From the NCBI RefSeq assembly GCF_001438655.1, contig NZ_JQBR01000010.1:1-64000 (forward strand): DNA of 64,000 bases. The letters are read 5' to 3'. Below, piece after piece: positions 1 to 9,333 of the stretch. Source of the DNA: Pediococcus cellicola (GTDB taxonomy: Bacteria; Bacillota; Bacilli; Lactobacillales; Lactobacillaceae). A program made the translations under genes and the position numbers. Numbering within the stretch: the stretch's first letter is position 1; the number at the start of each line of letters is the position of its first letter. Under the pieces are notes generated by a model. It was not told the origin of the DNA, ran no database searches, and worked only from the letters and a program-made list of their open reading frames with translations.

Positions 1-3000
1 GTATAGCCAATCAACTCGCCTGTTGTCTTATCAATAACCGCTCCACGTGTATATTTAGTTGTTTGGGTAACTTTAGTTGGTGCCTTTGGCGCATTTGGAT
101 CATCACTGGCAGCTACTTCATAACTAATTTCTCGACTGACACTTTGTGTCAAATCTGCTTCCGTAATCGTTGGCATCTTTGGCCCATCTGGATTAGCTGG
201 ATCCACTGGATCACTTGGATTGGTTGGTGTGGTTACGGTGACTCCATTAAAACTGTAAACAACATTAATACTTGTATTTGTATCAGTTAACGTTATTTCG
301 TCAGCCCCGGAAACATATGTGTAATGATCGATCATCTTTTGTTCAGGTGTTACTTTATCACCTACATAATAACCGGTTCCACCAATAGTTCCATCTTCAA
401 CACCATCAATTGCATTTCCTTGCTCATCAACATAATGAACTGTGACTACCCCAGCTGCTTCACGTGCACTGTATACAAATGCAACTGAGTTATCACTATC
501 AGAATCGCCTACAATAATCGTTGTCGAATTTTTTCCACTATCATTACCAGTGATAGAGTATCCCTTTTGGATATCTGGTGTGATAACAATCTCATCACCA
601 AATTTAGCAGCAATAGAACCATTTGTTGCATAACAGCCCGTTATTGAATCTCCCCCATTAACTGTATAAGCAAATCCAGTATCACCAATATTACCAGTAG
701 CTGTCACGGTGACCGTTTCATCATTAGCCACATAAGTGATGGTAATATCATCGGGAACTGTAGGAGTAGACAAAGTAGCACTATCAAAATCACTAGAATC
801 AACGGGACTATAACTCCCGTCATCATTTTTCTTAACAGGAGTAGTGCCAATCATTGCGGTAAAGCCTGTAATGGCAGCAATAGCAACATTCTTAACGCTT
901 TGAAGAGTGTATGCTGTCTCGTTTGTGACAGCATTTGTCACTGTCGCATAGGTTGCCGTTTGGGTAACATCTTCAGGCGTAGCAGAACCGGCACCTTCAA
1001 AGTGTACAGTCCTATTCACAGTAAAAGAACCATAAGTTAACTTGGGATTAACTTCCATATAAGGTTGAGTAGTCGCAGAAGGAACTGTCGAGTCTAAAGT
1101 AGCAGATGCAAAACTTAGAACGCCTGTTGTTGGCGAAACATTGAAGTTAAGACCAGTCGAAGTTGCTGTAATAACCCCACTTGCAGGATCACCACTCTCC
1201 ACATATTTGTCCGAATCTAAAACATGTATAAGTGTGGAAACTGGTTGACCGGAGATTGCAGGACCATCATAACTTATCTTATCAGTTGCTGCATCATAAC
1301 TTATAGTACCTTCACCGACATCAGTAAATGAACCATCAGTATTTTTAGTGAAGAACTCCGTCTTGAATGAAAAACTCTCCGGTGCATAATAGATAGTTAA
1401 GGTCGTTTTATCCTTATCCACATACGTGCCTGTAAGAGAACCAGTTTTATCAACATCAAGTTTAAACACATTAACTTGATTTAAAATGTCACTGCTAATT
1501 GTATCTTTCTCTACACCAGACACATAGTTAACCGTCAAATAGTCACTCGGAGTAACTTTGTATGTTCCACCGGTTACTCCCTTGAGTGTTGCACTGTCAC
1601 CAAGTTGTTCACCAGTTGCTTCGTTAATGTACTTAACAGTAATTGCTTGTGGGACTGCTGTATAAACAAAATTAGCAGTGTTATTTGGACTAATAGTATC
1701 ATCGATATTCTTATCATCTACTGTAATAGTCTTAGTTATCTCACTTTTATCTGTTCCAGTTAAAGAATATCCAGCCACCGTTAACGGCGTAATGACTACT
1801 ACATCCCCAACATCTGCATCTATTAAAGCTGAACCATCAGTATACTCTCCTGTTTGAACTGCACCGTCATTTACTGTGTACGTAAAATCAGTACCATCTG
1901 GAGCGCCAGTCTCAGTAACCTGAACTTGGGCCGCAACTTCATCAGCTGTATAAACGACATCCACAACACCACCATCAACAACTGGAACATCGGGTATTGC
2001 ATCAGTATCTGCATAAGTTGGTTTTGTATACCCATTCACATCGGGAATCTTTGTCGTATCAATATCTTGTCCAGGAGTCCCTGAGGCTGTTACAGCATTC
2101 GCAATACTCGTATAGATCGGAGCACCCGTTGTTGCATCAGTACCACTTTGATAAACTGGTTGAATCGTATAGTCTACTGGTGTCGTTGCAAATGTAAATG
2201 TTACCGTGCCACCCGAAGCCTCATAAGGAATCGTGTATGATTGAGTCGTCTTATCATAATTAACAGTAGTCGTATCAGCACCAACCACTACATAACCGGT
2301 ATTATTTGTTTTCGCTGAAATAGTCAAAGTCTGGCCTGCATCCAAGTCGAATGTAACATCCGCAGCCTTCACACCAGTTCCAGTAGAAACAACAGTTCCG
2401 TTTTCATAAGTAATTGTATAATCATAGGTTGCGTCAGGATTTGCATTCACGAAATCCGCAGTTTCTGTACCGGCAGTTTGATCTGTATTTGTATAAGGTA
2501 CATTCAAAATTCCACCATTTTCAGGAACATACAATTTCAGACCGTTCAACTCATCTTGAGTTGGTGTTTTATATCCTAACACATCTGGCAAAGTTGTCGC
2601 AGATACCACAGAACCTGGTGTTCCTTCAATATCACCAGAAACCGTTCCAATATTTTTATCGATCGTATTAATCACATTGCCGTCAGCATCTTTAATCGTC
2701 ACTCGTGAAACTGGTTGAACCTGATAAGCAACTTGACTAGCATCATTCGAATTTAGTGCAGAATTATAGAAAGCAACTAAGTAAGCAATTGTCTGTGCAC
2801 TCGTCTGAGTCTGATCATCATGAGGGTTGGCATCTGTTGAACCAGCATCATCAGTGGTTAAATCAACGACAGCCGCTGCTGACGTTTTTTTATCTGCATT
2901 ATAGACTTGTATTGACCCATCACCTGTAACAGCATCTTTGCTGGCACGTGTCCATACAGCATTCAAAAAGTCATCATTATCGGTGTAACTTGATGACTGA

Positions 3001-5150
3001 ATTCCTGTACCTGCAGCTTTGTCTTGCAATCCAGCCTCGTAGAATGGATAAATATAATGATAGGCATCCCAAATTCCCTGCTGATACATTTGTGTTTCAG
3101 TATCAGTTGTAAGGGTATTTGTAGTTGTTAAATTTAAGACCTTTGTTTCAAAGTCATTAATATCAATTTGGGATGGATCCGTAATATCCTTCATATAGCT
3201 AACAAATGCATCAGTATCATCATACATTGCTTGGATACCTTCAAATTTACCAAGCATTGCAGTTCCATAGAGAACTTTAACAAGTGCCTCTGAATAGGCT
3301 ACATATAGATTGTTGAACAGTGAGAAATTCTTAAATCCAATACCATTACCATTTAAGGTACTATCGTTGTATGTTAGAGTGTTTCCATCGGTCGTCTTAG
3401 TTCGGTCAAACGCACCAACATAACGACCAAGAAAGCCACCAGATCCTGAATCCGTTAGTGTAAGTAAGTAATTTGTTTGATACAGCATCTTAATATGAGA
3501 AACAATACTCGTTAAATCAAACGTACCATCAATAGTCATCAAATCTTTGGCAGTCTGATAATTATCAGCACCTATTTGACTCAGAATTGAATCCAGACTC
3601 GTGTAATCTGTCAAGGCCGTAGTATCAGAAACTGTATCGATGGCTGGTAAAACAGTTTTTATTACATATGCTTCGGCACCTGGAACAATGGCTCCAATAT
3701 AAAGTGAAACAATAGTGTTCACAAAATCAGAAAAGTTTTTAACTTCTGTTGTATCGGTGAACGGAATCTTCCAATAATTTCCCGCAGTACCAGTAGCTGC
3801 AGACGGGTTTTTAAATTCGTTCCCGCCAGATGTACTGACAGGTGATGATGTTCCAGCCGGATAAAAGGTGTGAAGAACGAAATCAGATGCCTGAGAAATT
3901 AACTGTGTCACATCCGAATTCTGACTTGCTGTATAAGCAGTTTGAGCTAAGGTTGCCAATTGTGCGGTACTTAAACCTTGCAAATAATCAATTAAATTGT
4001 TGACATAACTATCGTCAGAACCCAAAAAATAGTAGTAGTCAAAGGCGGCGGCATTGGCTTCAGCCTCTTTATCAGACTCGGAACCCGAACCATCAAACGT
4101 CTTTAATAAACTCAGTAGTCTATAATTCCCTTTATTATCGTTATACAATCCTTGGAAATAGCTATCTATTTCATCGAGTGTGGCCGCTTTACCATTTAAC
4201 ATACCAGTTCCAACAGCAGTCATCCATTCAAAATCACCCATAGTTACGGCATTTGCAATATTATACATGGCGTCATTGAAGACATCACCGCTTGAATCTC
4301 CGTCCCATGTTTTCGGACCTGTTTCCGCTGCAGCCTTAGCCGTAATCTCAACCGCACTCTTCAGTTGGGCGTCATCAATTGCTTGTTGTACCAAGGCCAC
4401 ATCATCGTAATCGGATGGTAACGCAATTAAGATGGTACCATCACTTTGCACGGTGACATCTGTACTTTCAGGTAATGCATCACTTAATGTGGCTATTTTT
4501 TCTTGATCTGTTTCACTAGTCACGGCTTCTGAACTAGCAACGCGAGGAGCCACGCGCGAATTTGCCGAACTAGCAGCACTCGTCGTGGTTTTTGAGGTAG
4601 CACTTGAAACATTGCTTGTCTGAAAAACAGCACTTGACGTATTAGTCATATCGCTAGTAGCAGTTTCGTCAGTCGCAGAACTCAATGCCTGTGTATCAGT
4701 CGCCGAAGTGGTCTGTGTATTGCTGTTTGAACTCGAAGCCGCTACTGAACTAACAGCAGATGAACTCGTATTTTCACTGGCACTTTGACTTGAACTCGTA
4801 TCGCTACTTACTGAACTACTTGTCGCAGCAGCGGAACTCGTTGTCTCCGCACTGTTTGAGGCAACAGCTGCCTTCGTAGTCGTATTAGTTGCAGACGAAT
4901 TATTTTGAGAAGTGGCCTCACTTTGGCTTGCAGCGGAACTCGCAAGTGCCGTAGATGAAGAACTATCTGCAGTTGTATCGGCAGACACAACTGGGGAGTT
5001 TAAATAGACACCCGCCCCAAAAATTAGAACAGTGATCCCGGCGAAAAACCAGTTTCGGCCAGCCTTATACATCTTAAAACGTTCTTTTCGTTGCGCACTA
5101 TCCTGTAGCAGCTTTTGTCGCTTTTTATTTTGTTGCGAATTACTTAACAT
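1..5150 (-). CDS. Giant serine-rich, MucBP-repeat surface adhesin (N-terminal part, C-terminus beyond window)
   Basis: The frame is open from the ATG at 5150 to base 1, so about 1716 codons are seen and the C-terminus (probably more repeats and a wall anchor) is missing. The start follows GGAGGAGCAAT. Residues 26-34 read KMYKAGRNW, a KxYKxGKxW-type signal with Arg for the second Lys, followed by a hydrophobic stretch and a likely cleavage near VVSADT (residue 57). Residues ~58-205 are Ser/Thr/Ala-rich, as in glycosylated linkers. A long, probably helical region follows (~235-780). After it come beta-rich repeats: two IQPV/GTPG/GY modules, two copies of an unnamed ~95-aa module each followed by a MucBP-like segment (ITVKYINEATGEQLGD and VTVHYVDEQGNAIDG), and a Mub-B2-like segment at the window edge. 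Likely role (inference): adhesion to mucus or host glycans. KxYKxGKxW proteins often use the accessory SecA2/SecY2 export system, which is not in this window. Confidence 0.9.
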   Translation of the reverse strand, partial: MLSNSQQNKKRQKLLQDSAQRKERFKMYKAGRNWFFAGITVLIFGAGVYLNSPVVSADTTADSSSSTALASSAASQSEATSQNNSSATNTTTKAAVASNSAETTSSAAATSSSVSSDTSSSQSASENTSSSAVSSVAASSSNSNTQTTSATDTQALSSATDETATSDMTNTSSAVFQTSNVSSATSKTTTSAASSANSRVAPRVASSEAVTSETDQEKIATLSDALPESTDVTVQSDGTILIALPSDYDDVALVQQAIDDAQLKSAVEITAKAAAETGPKTWDGDSSGDVFNDAMYNIANAVTMGDFEWMTAVGTGMLNGKAATLDEIDSYFQGLYNDNKGNYRLLSLLKTFDGSGSESDKEAEANAAAFDYYYFLGSDDSYVNNLIDYLQGLSTAQLATLAQTAYTASQNSDVTQLISQASDFVLHTFYPAGTSSPVSTSGGNEFKNPSAATGTAGNYWKIPFTDTTEVKNFSDFVNTIVSLYIGAIVPGAEAYVIKTVLPAIDTVSDTTALTDYTSLDSILSQIGADNYQTAKDLMTIDGTFDLTSIVSHIKMLYQTNYLLTLTDSGSGGFLGRYVGAFDRTKTTDGNTLTYNDSTLNGNGIGFKNFSLFNNLYVAYSEALVKVLYGTAMLGKFEGIQAMYDDTDAFVSYMKDITDPSQIDINDFETKVLNLTTTNTLTTDTETQMYQQGIWDAYHYIYPFYEAGLQDKAAGTGIQSSSYTDNDDFLNAVWTRASKDAVTGDGSIQVYNADKKTSAAAVVDLTTDDAGSTDANPHDDQTQTSAQTIAYLVAFYNSALNSNDASQVAYQVQPVSRVTIKDADGNVINTIDKNIGTVSGDIEGTPGSVVSATTLPDVLGYKTPTQDELNGLKLYVPENGGILNVPYTNTDQTAGTETADFVNANPDATYDYTITYENGTVVSTGTGVKAADVTFDLDAGQTLTISAKTNNTGYVVVGADTTTVNYDKTTQSYTIPYEASGGTVTFTFATTPVDYTIQPVYQSGTDATTGAPIYTSIANAVTASGTPGQDIDTTKIPDVNGYTKPTYADTDAIPDVPVVDGGVVDVVYTADEVAAQVQVTETGAPDGTDFTYTVNDGAVQTGEYTDGSALIDADVGDVVVITPLTVAGYSLTGTDKSEITKTITVDDKNIDDTISPNNTANFVYTAVPQAITVKYINEATGEQLGDSATLKGVTGGTYKVTPSDYLTVNYVSGVEKDTISSDILNQVNVFKLDVDKTGSLTGTYVDKDKTTLTIYYAPESFSFKTEFFTKNTDGSFTDVGEGTISYDAATDKISYDGPAISGQPVSTLIHVLDSDKYVESGDPASGVITATSTGLNFNVSPTTGVLSFASATLDSTVPSATTQPYMEVNPKLTYGSFTVNRTVHFEGAGSATPEDVTQTATYATVTNAVTNETAYTLQSVKNVAIAAITGFTAMIGTTPVKKNDDGSYSPVDSSDFDSATLSTPTVPDDITITYVANDETVTVTATGNIGDTGFAYTVNGGDSITGCYATNGSIAAKFGDEIVITPDIQKGYSITGNDSGKNSTTIIVGDSDSDNSVAFVYSAREAAGVVTVHYVDEQGNAIDGVEDGTIGGTGYYVGDKVTPEQKMIDHYTYVSGADEITLTDTNTSINVVYSFNGVTVTTPTNPSDPVDPANPDGPKMPTITEADLTQSVSREISYEVAASDDPNAPKAPTKVTQTTKYTRGAVIDKTTGELIGY

Positions 5151-5192
5151 ATTGCTCCTCCAATCTATCATTCAATAAATAATTGCAAATAC

Positions 5193-5212
5193 TTGTAACC
5201 GCTTCGATTATA
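5193..5212 (-). promoter_or_regulatory. Adhesin promoter -10 with overlapping cre-like element
   Basis: On the minus strand TATAAT (5212-5207) has a weak -35 (TTCACT) 17 bases upstream. Directly downstream, 5193-5208 reads TTGTAACCGCTTCGAT on the plus strand. This matches the CcpA cre consensus WTGNAANCGNWWNCAW at all but one defined position. It would cover the transcription start, a typical place for catabolite repression. The site is a pattern match only. Confidence 0.4.
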
Positions 5213-5539
5213 ACACCTTTTTAGAAAAGAGTGAATGAAAAATAGGGCAAAAGCAAACCTACTTTTCACCGTCAACTTCACTAGCAACCAATTATATGTC
5301 TTAGAGCCCAAGATATATCAGGTTTATTCATTGCTATTCCTATAACACATAAAATTTTTAATACCATTATTTCATTTTTGGCTAAATTACATTCATGTAT
5401 GCCTTTATAACTGCATTTTCATACAAAAAAGTAAGTTAAAATAGGATAAATTCGTTTGTATCCCAGTTCTAGGACATTTGGAGTACCAACCGTTTTTTTA
5501 ATTTACCACCAACAATCCAGTATTTGATGATTTTTTCAG

Positions 5540-5572
5540 AAAAAAAAGAAAACTCAAATTGCGAGTTTCCTT
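5540..5572 (-). terminator. Rho-independent terminator of typA
   Basis: On the minus strand GGAAACTC and GAGTTTTC pair around a 7-base loop and run into eight T. It lies just past the typA stop. Confidence 0.8.
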
Positions 5573-5586
5573 TTCAAACTAATTTT

Positions 5587-7431
5587 CTATTTTTTTGAAG
5601 CTGTCTTACGACGTTTAGCCTCTTTTTCACGTTCGTTCGTATTCAAAATTTGTTTACGTAAGCGCACATGATCTGGTGTAATTTCACAATACTCATCCTC
5701 GTTGATGAATTCCAAGGATTCTTCAAGTGTTAAATGAGTTGGCGTCTTAATTTTAGCCATATCATCAGAACCAGCAGCACGAACATTGGTCTGGTTTTTA
5801 CCACGTGTAATATTGACGGAAATGTCATTTTCACGACTATTTTGGCCGACAATCATTCCTTCGTAAACTTCTGTACCTGGATCTACGAAGATCGTTCCAC
5901 GGCTTTCAATCCCCATGATGGCATAAGTGGTGGCTTTACCAGTATTAATTGAAACCAAAGTTCCGTTACGACGACCTGGGTTCCAGTTCTTGATCACTGG
6001 CATGTACTTTGCAAAGGTGTGGTTCATAATCCCATACCCACGTGTCATGGACAAGAAACCAGTTGAATAGCCAATCAAACCACGAGTTGGTGCTAAGAAA
6101 GTTAATCGTGTTTGACCATTATCCGTGGTCTCCATGTTTTGCATCTCGCCTTTACGTTGTGACAAACTATCAATGATTGAACCCGTATATTCATCGGGAG
6201 TATCGATCTGGACACTTTCGAAAGGCTCGCATAATTGACCGTCCACTTCCTTATAGATAACTTCTGGACGGGAAGCCTGTAATTCAAAGCCTTCACGACG
6301 CAAAGTTTCAATTAAAATGGACAAATGTAATTCTCCACGGCCAGACACAATCCAAGCACCTGGATCATCTGTGTCATCAACCCGTAAAGAAACATCGGTA
6401 TGCAATTCTGATTTCAAACGTTGTTCCAACTGACGTGATGTCACAAACTTACCTTCACGACCTGCAAATGGCGAATCATTAGTTCTGAAAGTCATTTGCA
6501 ACGTTGGCTCATCAATTCGCAATAACGGTAAAGCTTCCTGGTGTTCTGGGTCAGCCACAGTTTCCCCAACGAAAATGTCTTCCATACCAGAAACGGCAAT
6601 CAAATCGCCAGCTTTAGCTTCATTAATTTCCAAACGTTTCAAACCAAAGAAACCAAATAACTTAGTGACACGGAAGTTCTTAACACTACCATCAAGTTTC
6701 AAAACTGAAACGTTGTCGCCTACCTTGATTTTGCCTCGGAAAATACGACCAATACCAACACGACCAACAAAGTCGTTATAATCTAACATGGCGACTTGGA
6801 ACTGTAAAGGTTCGTCACTATTGTCAATTGGTGCTGGAATTGTCTTCACAATGGTATCAAATAAAGGCTTCATAGTGTGTTCCTGATCAGCAGGATCACT
6901 TGAATAACTAGATGTTCCATTCAAAGCACTTGCATAGACAACTGGGAAATCTAATTGATCCTCTTGGGCACCTAATTCAATGAAGAGATCCAAGACTTCA
7001 TCAACAACTTCTTCAGGACGAGCACCAGGACGGTCAATTTTGTTAATGACTACGATTGGTGTTAAGTGCTGTTCCAAAGCCTTTTTAAGTACAAATCGGG
7101 TTTGGGGCATTGTCCCTTCAAATGCGTCAACAACTAACAAGACACCATCAACCATGCGCATGATACGTTCAACTTCACCACCGAAGTCAGCATGTCCTGG
7201 AGTATCCAAAATGTTAATTTGTTTGTCGCCGTATTTAACAGCTGTATTCTTAGAAAGAATCGTAATGCCTCGCTCACGTTCAATCGCATTGGTGTCCATA
7301 GCCCGATCCTCAATATGGGTATGTTCGTCCAATGTATCTGATTGCTTTAGCATTTCGTTCACCAAAGTGGTCTTACCATGGTCAACATGGGCAATAATTG
7401 CGATGTTTCGAATATCATCTCGTCGTTTCAA
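5587..7431 (-). CDS. typA: Ribosome-associated GTPase TypA/BipA
   Basis: A 614-aa translational GTPase, full length for TypA/BipA, which acts on the ribosome in stress and cold adaptation and in 50S assembly. The GTPase motifs are clear: AHVDHGKTT at residues 14-22, DTPGHADF near 76 and NKIDRPGA near 130, followed by EF-G-like domains and the TypA-specific C-terminal domain with a basic tail (KEAKRRKTASKK). The start is a TTG at 7431, eight bases after AGGAG. It lies downstream of suhB on the same strand with a 63-base gap, so it is probably read through from the UPF0223-suhB promoter. Confidence 0.97.
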   Translation of the reverse strand: MKRRDDIRNIAIIAHVDHGKTTLVNEMLKQSDTLDEHTHIEDRAMDTNAIERERGITILSKNTAVKYGDKQINILDTPGHADFGGEVERIMRMVDGVLLVVDAFEGTMPQTRFVLKKALEQHLTPIVVINKIDRPGARPEEVVDEVLDLFIELGAQEDQLDFPVVYASALNGTSSYSSDPADQEHTMKPLFDTIVKTIPAPIDNSDEPLQFQVAMLDYNDFVGRVGIGRIFRGKIKVGDNVSVLKLDGSVKNFRVTKLFGFFGLKRLEINEAKAGDLIAVSGMEDIFVGETVADPEHQEALPLLRIDEPTLQMTFRTNDSPFAGREGKFVTSRQLEQRLKSELHTDVSLRVDDTDDPGAWIVSGRGELHLSILIETLRREGFELQASRPEVIYKEVDGQLCEPFESVQIDTPDEYTGSIIDSLSQRKGEMQNMETTDNGQTRLTFLAPTRGLIGYSTGFLSMTRGYGIMNHTFAKYMPVIKNWNPGRRNGTLVSINTGKATTYAIMGIESRGTIFVDPGTEVYEGMIVGQNSRENDISVNITRGKNQTNVRAAGSDDMAKIKTPTHLTLEESLEFINEDEYCEITPDHVRLRKQILNTNEREKEAKRRKTASKK

Positions 7432-7494
7432 AAGTGTTTCTCCTTTTCCTGGGTATCTCCATAAAAAAACTGCAACTAGTTTGTCACAGTCAGA

Positions 7495-8274
7495 CTACCT
7501 AATCATATTTACTATATCTTTATGTGTATCTTTAGTCGATACTAATACGTCATTTGATGATAGCATATCAACAGGGGTGCCGTCAACCTTTGTCACGCAA
7601 AGTTCCAACTGTTCAGCAAGAATTTTACCAGCTGCGAAGTCCCAAGGCATTAAATGGGAAATATACCCATTTTGTTTACCGGTCAAAACCTGAATAAACT
7701 CAATACCTGCACTACCAATAATCCGCACACCAGAACTAGCCGCATCAATAGCCTGCAAATGGTATTTATCGTGCACGAGCATCGGACCACTGACCCCTAG
7801 CAAGCCATCCCGTAAGCTTATATTTGGGGGAGATTCAAGTCTGCGTTCGTTTGCAAACACACCCAGCTTAGGACCACCACCATAAATTATATTACGCATG
7901 ACATCCATAATATAGCCAAGGACTCCAACGCCGTCAATGTAGAGGCTGATCATCATGGCGAAATTATCACGTTGTTTGACAAAGTTTAGCGTGCCATCCA
8001 GCGGATCGATAATCCACACATGCCCCTTCATATCCGTCACGTGGTCACCTGATCCCTCTTCACCTAAGATCTTAGCCTGTGGATCAAACGCCCGAATTGC
8101 AGCTACCAGTCGTTTCTCATTGGCCTTATCTATGTTTGTAACTAGATCTTTACGACTTGTTTTTTCAGAGACTGATAGTGGGTCATGGAGATCTGCGATG
8201 ACTGTTTGGCGGACATCACTAAGCCAGCCACGAATCAACTGATCAGTCTGTTTTAATTTTTCTCTTTCACTCAT
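7495..8274 (-). CDS. suhB: Inositol monophosphatase family protein (SuhB-like)
   Basis: A 259-aa member of the Mg-dependent, Li-sensitive phosphatase family. Metal-binding motifs are visible: GEEGSGDH (about residues 71-78), then WIIDPLDGTLNF (about 87-98), and a C-terminal MPWDFAAGKIL segment that corresponds to the WDxAAG motif. The family hydrolyses inositol phosphates and, in some members, fructose-1,6-bisphosphate or phosphoadenosine phosphate; the substrate here is not known. Its ATG starts four bases after the UPF0223 stop, with AGGTGA as ribosome site, so the two genes are translationally linked. Confidence 0.9.
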   Translation of the reverse strand: MSEREKLKQTDQLIRGWLSDVRQTVIADLHDPLSVSEKTSRKDLVTNIDKANEKRLVAAIRAFDPQAKILGEEGSGDHVTDMKGHVWIIDPLDGTLNFVKQRDNFAMMISLYIDGVGVLGYIMDVMRNIIYGGGPKLGVFANERRLESPPNISLRDGLLGVSGPMLVHDKYHLQAIDAASSGVRIIGSAGIEFIQVLTGKQNGYISHLMPWDFAAGKILAEQLELCVTKVDGTPVDMLSSNDVLVSTKDTHKDIVNMIR

Positions 8275-8277
8275 AAT

Positions 8278-8562
8278 TCACCTTTTTACTAATGGTCCGA
8301 CTCTTTTCTTTGATGTCGTTTGTGCAGCTTTAACTGCGATATACATATCGAAACCAGAACTTTTTAAAAATTTTTTTGTTAATTGTTTCTCTTCGGCTTT
8401 GCTTTTGACAATTTGTTTAAAGTCATGATACTGATTCAAAAACAACTGGCGATCAATGCCATTCACAAAAGCCGTTTCAACCGCCGTATAGAACGCCACC
8501 ACGGTAGTAATGTCCTCGATTTCCCATTCCGGTTCCAAAGGGTATGCATAATTTAATTCCAT
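8278..8562 (-). CDS. UPF0223 family protein
   Basis: A 94-aa acidic protein of the UPF0223 family (opening MELNYAYPLEPEWEIEDI), which is conserved in Bacillota next to suhB and typA; its function is unknown. The ATG at 8562 has AGAGG eight bases upstream; a GTG one codon earlier is too close to that site. It is the first gene of a UPF0223-suhB-typA unit and is divergent from def. Confidence 0.85.
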   Translation of the reverse strand: MELNYAYPLEPEWEIEDITTVVAFYTAVETAFVNGIDRQLFLNQYHDFKQIVKSKAEEKQLTKKFLKSSGFDMYIAVKAAQTTSKKRVGPLVKR

Positions 8563-8659
8563 CACAAGATCCTCTTTTCACACTCAGCTAGGTACAGTTT
8601 ACCCCTTTTTAGATGTGTTTAAAAATGTTATCACTCGGTTTTATTAATTACAAGTATGG

Positions 8660-8688
8660 TAAAATAATTTTGAAGAAACATTTGGAGG
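8660..8688 (+). promoter_or_regulatory. def promoter -10 and ribosome site
   Basis: An extended -10 (TGG-TAAAAT, hexamer 8660-8665) lies 32 bases before the chosen def start. No good -35 is visible. GGAGG at 8684-8688 fixes the start at the TTG 8697, eight bases on; the next ATG (8706) would be 17 bases away. Confidence 0.55.
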
Positions 8689-8696
8689 TTTTTAAC

Positions 8697-9254
8697 TTGA
8701 TAAAAATGAAAGATATCACCCGTGATGGTGCCCCTGTTTTACGGACCCGCGCTCAAAAAGCCACTTTCCCGTTAACTGATGACCAACAAAAATTGGCAGA
8801 TGACATGATGGCATATTTGATTAATAGCCAAGATCCAGAAATTGCCGAAAAATACCACTTACGTGCTGGCGTCGGACTAGCCGCCCCACAAGTTGGCGTT
8901 TCCTTACAAATGGCAGCTGTTTTGGTTCCTGGTGAAAAGGACCAGGCACCCCTTTTCAAGGAAGTGCTTGTGAACCCAGTGATTGTTAGTGAATCTGTTC
9001 AAGTCGCCGCACTTGAAGAAGGTGAAGGCTGTCTCTCTGTTGATAAAGAGATCCCTGGCTATGTACCACGGCATGACCGCATTACCATCAAATATCAAAC
9101 GGTGGATGGTGAAGACAAAAAGATTCGCTTGAAAGATTATCCAGCTATTGTTTGCCAACACGAAATCGATCACTTAAAGGGTACTCTTTTTTATGATCAC
9201 ATCAATAAACAAGAACCCTTCAAGATTTCCGACGATGCTGTGATTATTGGTTAA
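8697..9254 (+). CDS. def: Peptide deformylase (type II)
   Basis: Removes the formyl group from the N-terminal methionine of nascent proteins; a metalloenzyme. All three signatures are present: GVGLAAPQ (motif 1), EGCLS (motif 2, metal-binding Cys) and HEIDH (motif 3, two metal-binding His and catalytic Glu). The long insert between motifs 1 and 2 fits the Gram-positive type II class. From the TTG start the protein is 185 aa and begins [11 protein letters not shown], in line with lactobacillus orthologs; an upstream ATG at 8613 would add 28 unlikely residues. The gene has its own promoter and terminator. Confidence 0.95.
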   Translation: MIKMKDITRDGAPVLRTRAQKATFPLTDDQQKLADDMMAYLINSQDPEIAEKYHLRAGVGLAAPQVGVSLQMAAVLVPGEKDQAPLFKEVLVNPVIVSESVQVAALEEGEGCLSVDKEIPGYVPRHDRITIKYQTVDGEDKKIRLKDYPAIVCQHEIDHLKGTLFYDHINKQEPFKISDDAVIIG

Positions 9255-9284
9255 ACTTCAGCTTGCAAATCATGAATAACCAAG

Positions 9285-9333
9285 AAACGAGGCTTAAGTA
9301 CAAATTCACATGTACTTGAGCCTCGTTTTTTAC
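9285..9333. terminator. Bidirectional terminator between def and the convergent membrane protein
   Basis: A long stem (AACGAGGCTTAAGTACA against TGTACTTGAGCCTCGTT) with an 8-base loop has T on the plus side and A on the left, so it can serve both converging genes. Confidence 0.85.

Larger units (their letters stand above)
5151..5586. other. Intergenic region between adhesin and typA
   Basis: These 436 bases hold no credible gene. They contain the adhesin ribosome site and promoter at the left end and the typA terminator at the right end. The middle (about 5260-5530) is AT-rich and nothing further was recognised in it. Confidence 0.6.

Noticed and set aside
63-2671. Several plus-strand ORFs of 60-85 codons antisense to the adhesin
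   Set aside because: They are rich in Trp, Ile, Leu, His or Tyr because of repetitive codons on the other strand, lack ribosome sites and overlap a frame open for 5 kb.
4808-4990. Leu/Arg/Gln-rich minus-strand ORF
   Set aside because: It is a frame-shifted reading of the adhesin Ser/Thr/Ala-rich region.
6980-7693. 237-codon plus-strand ORF antisense to typA and suhB
   Set aside because: Ser/Thr-rich shadow translation, spanning two real genes and without a ribosome site.
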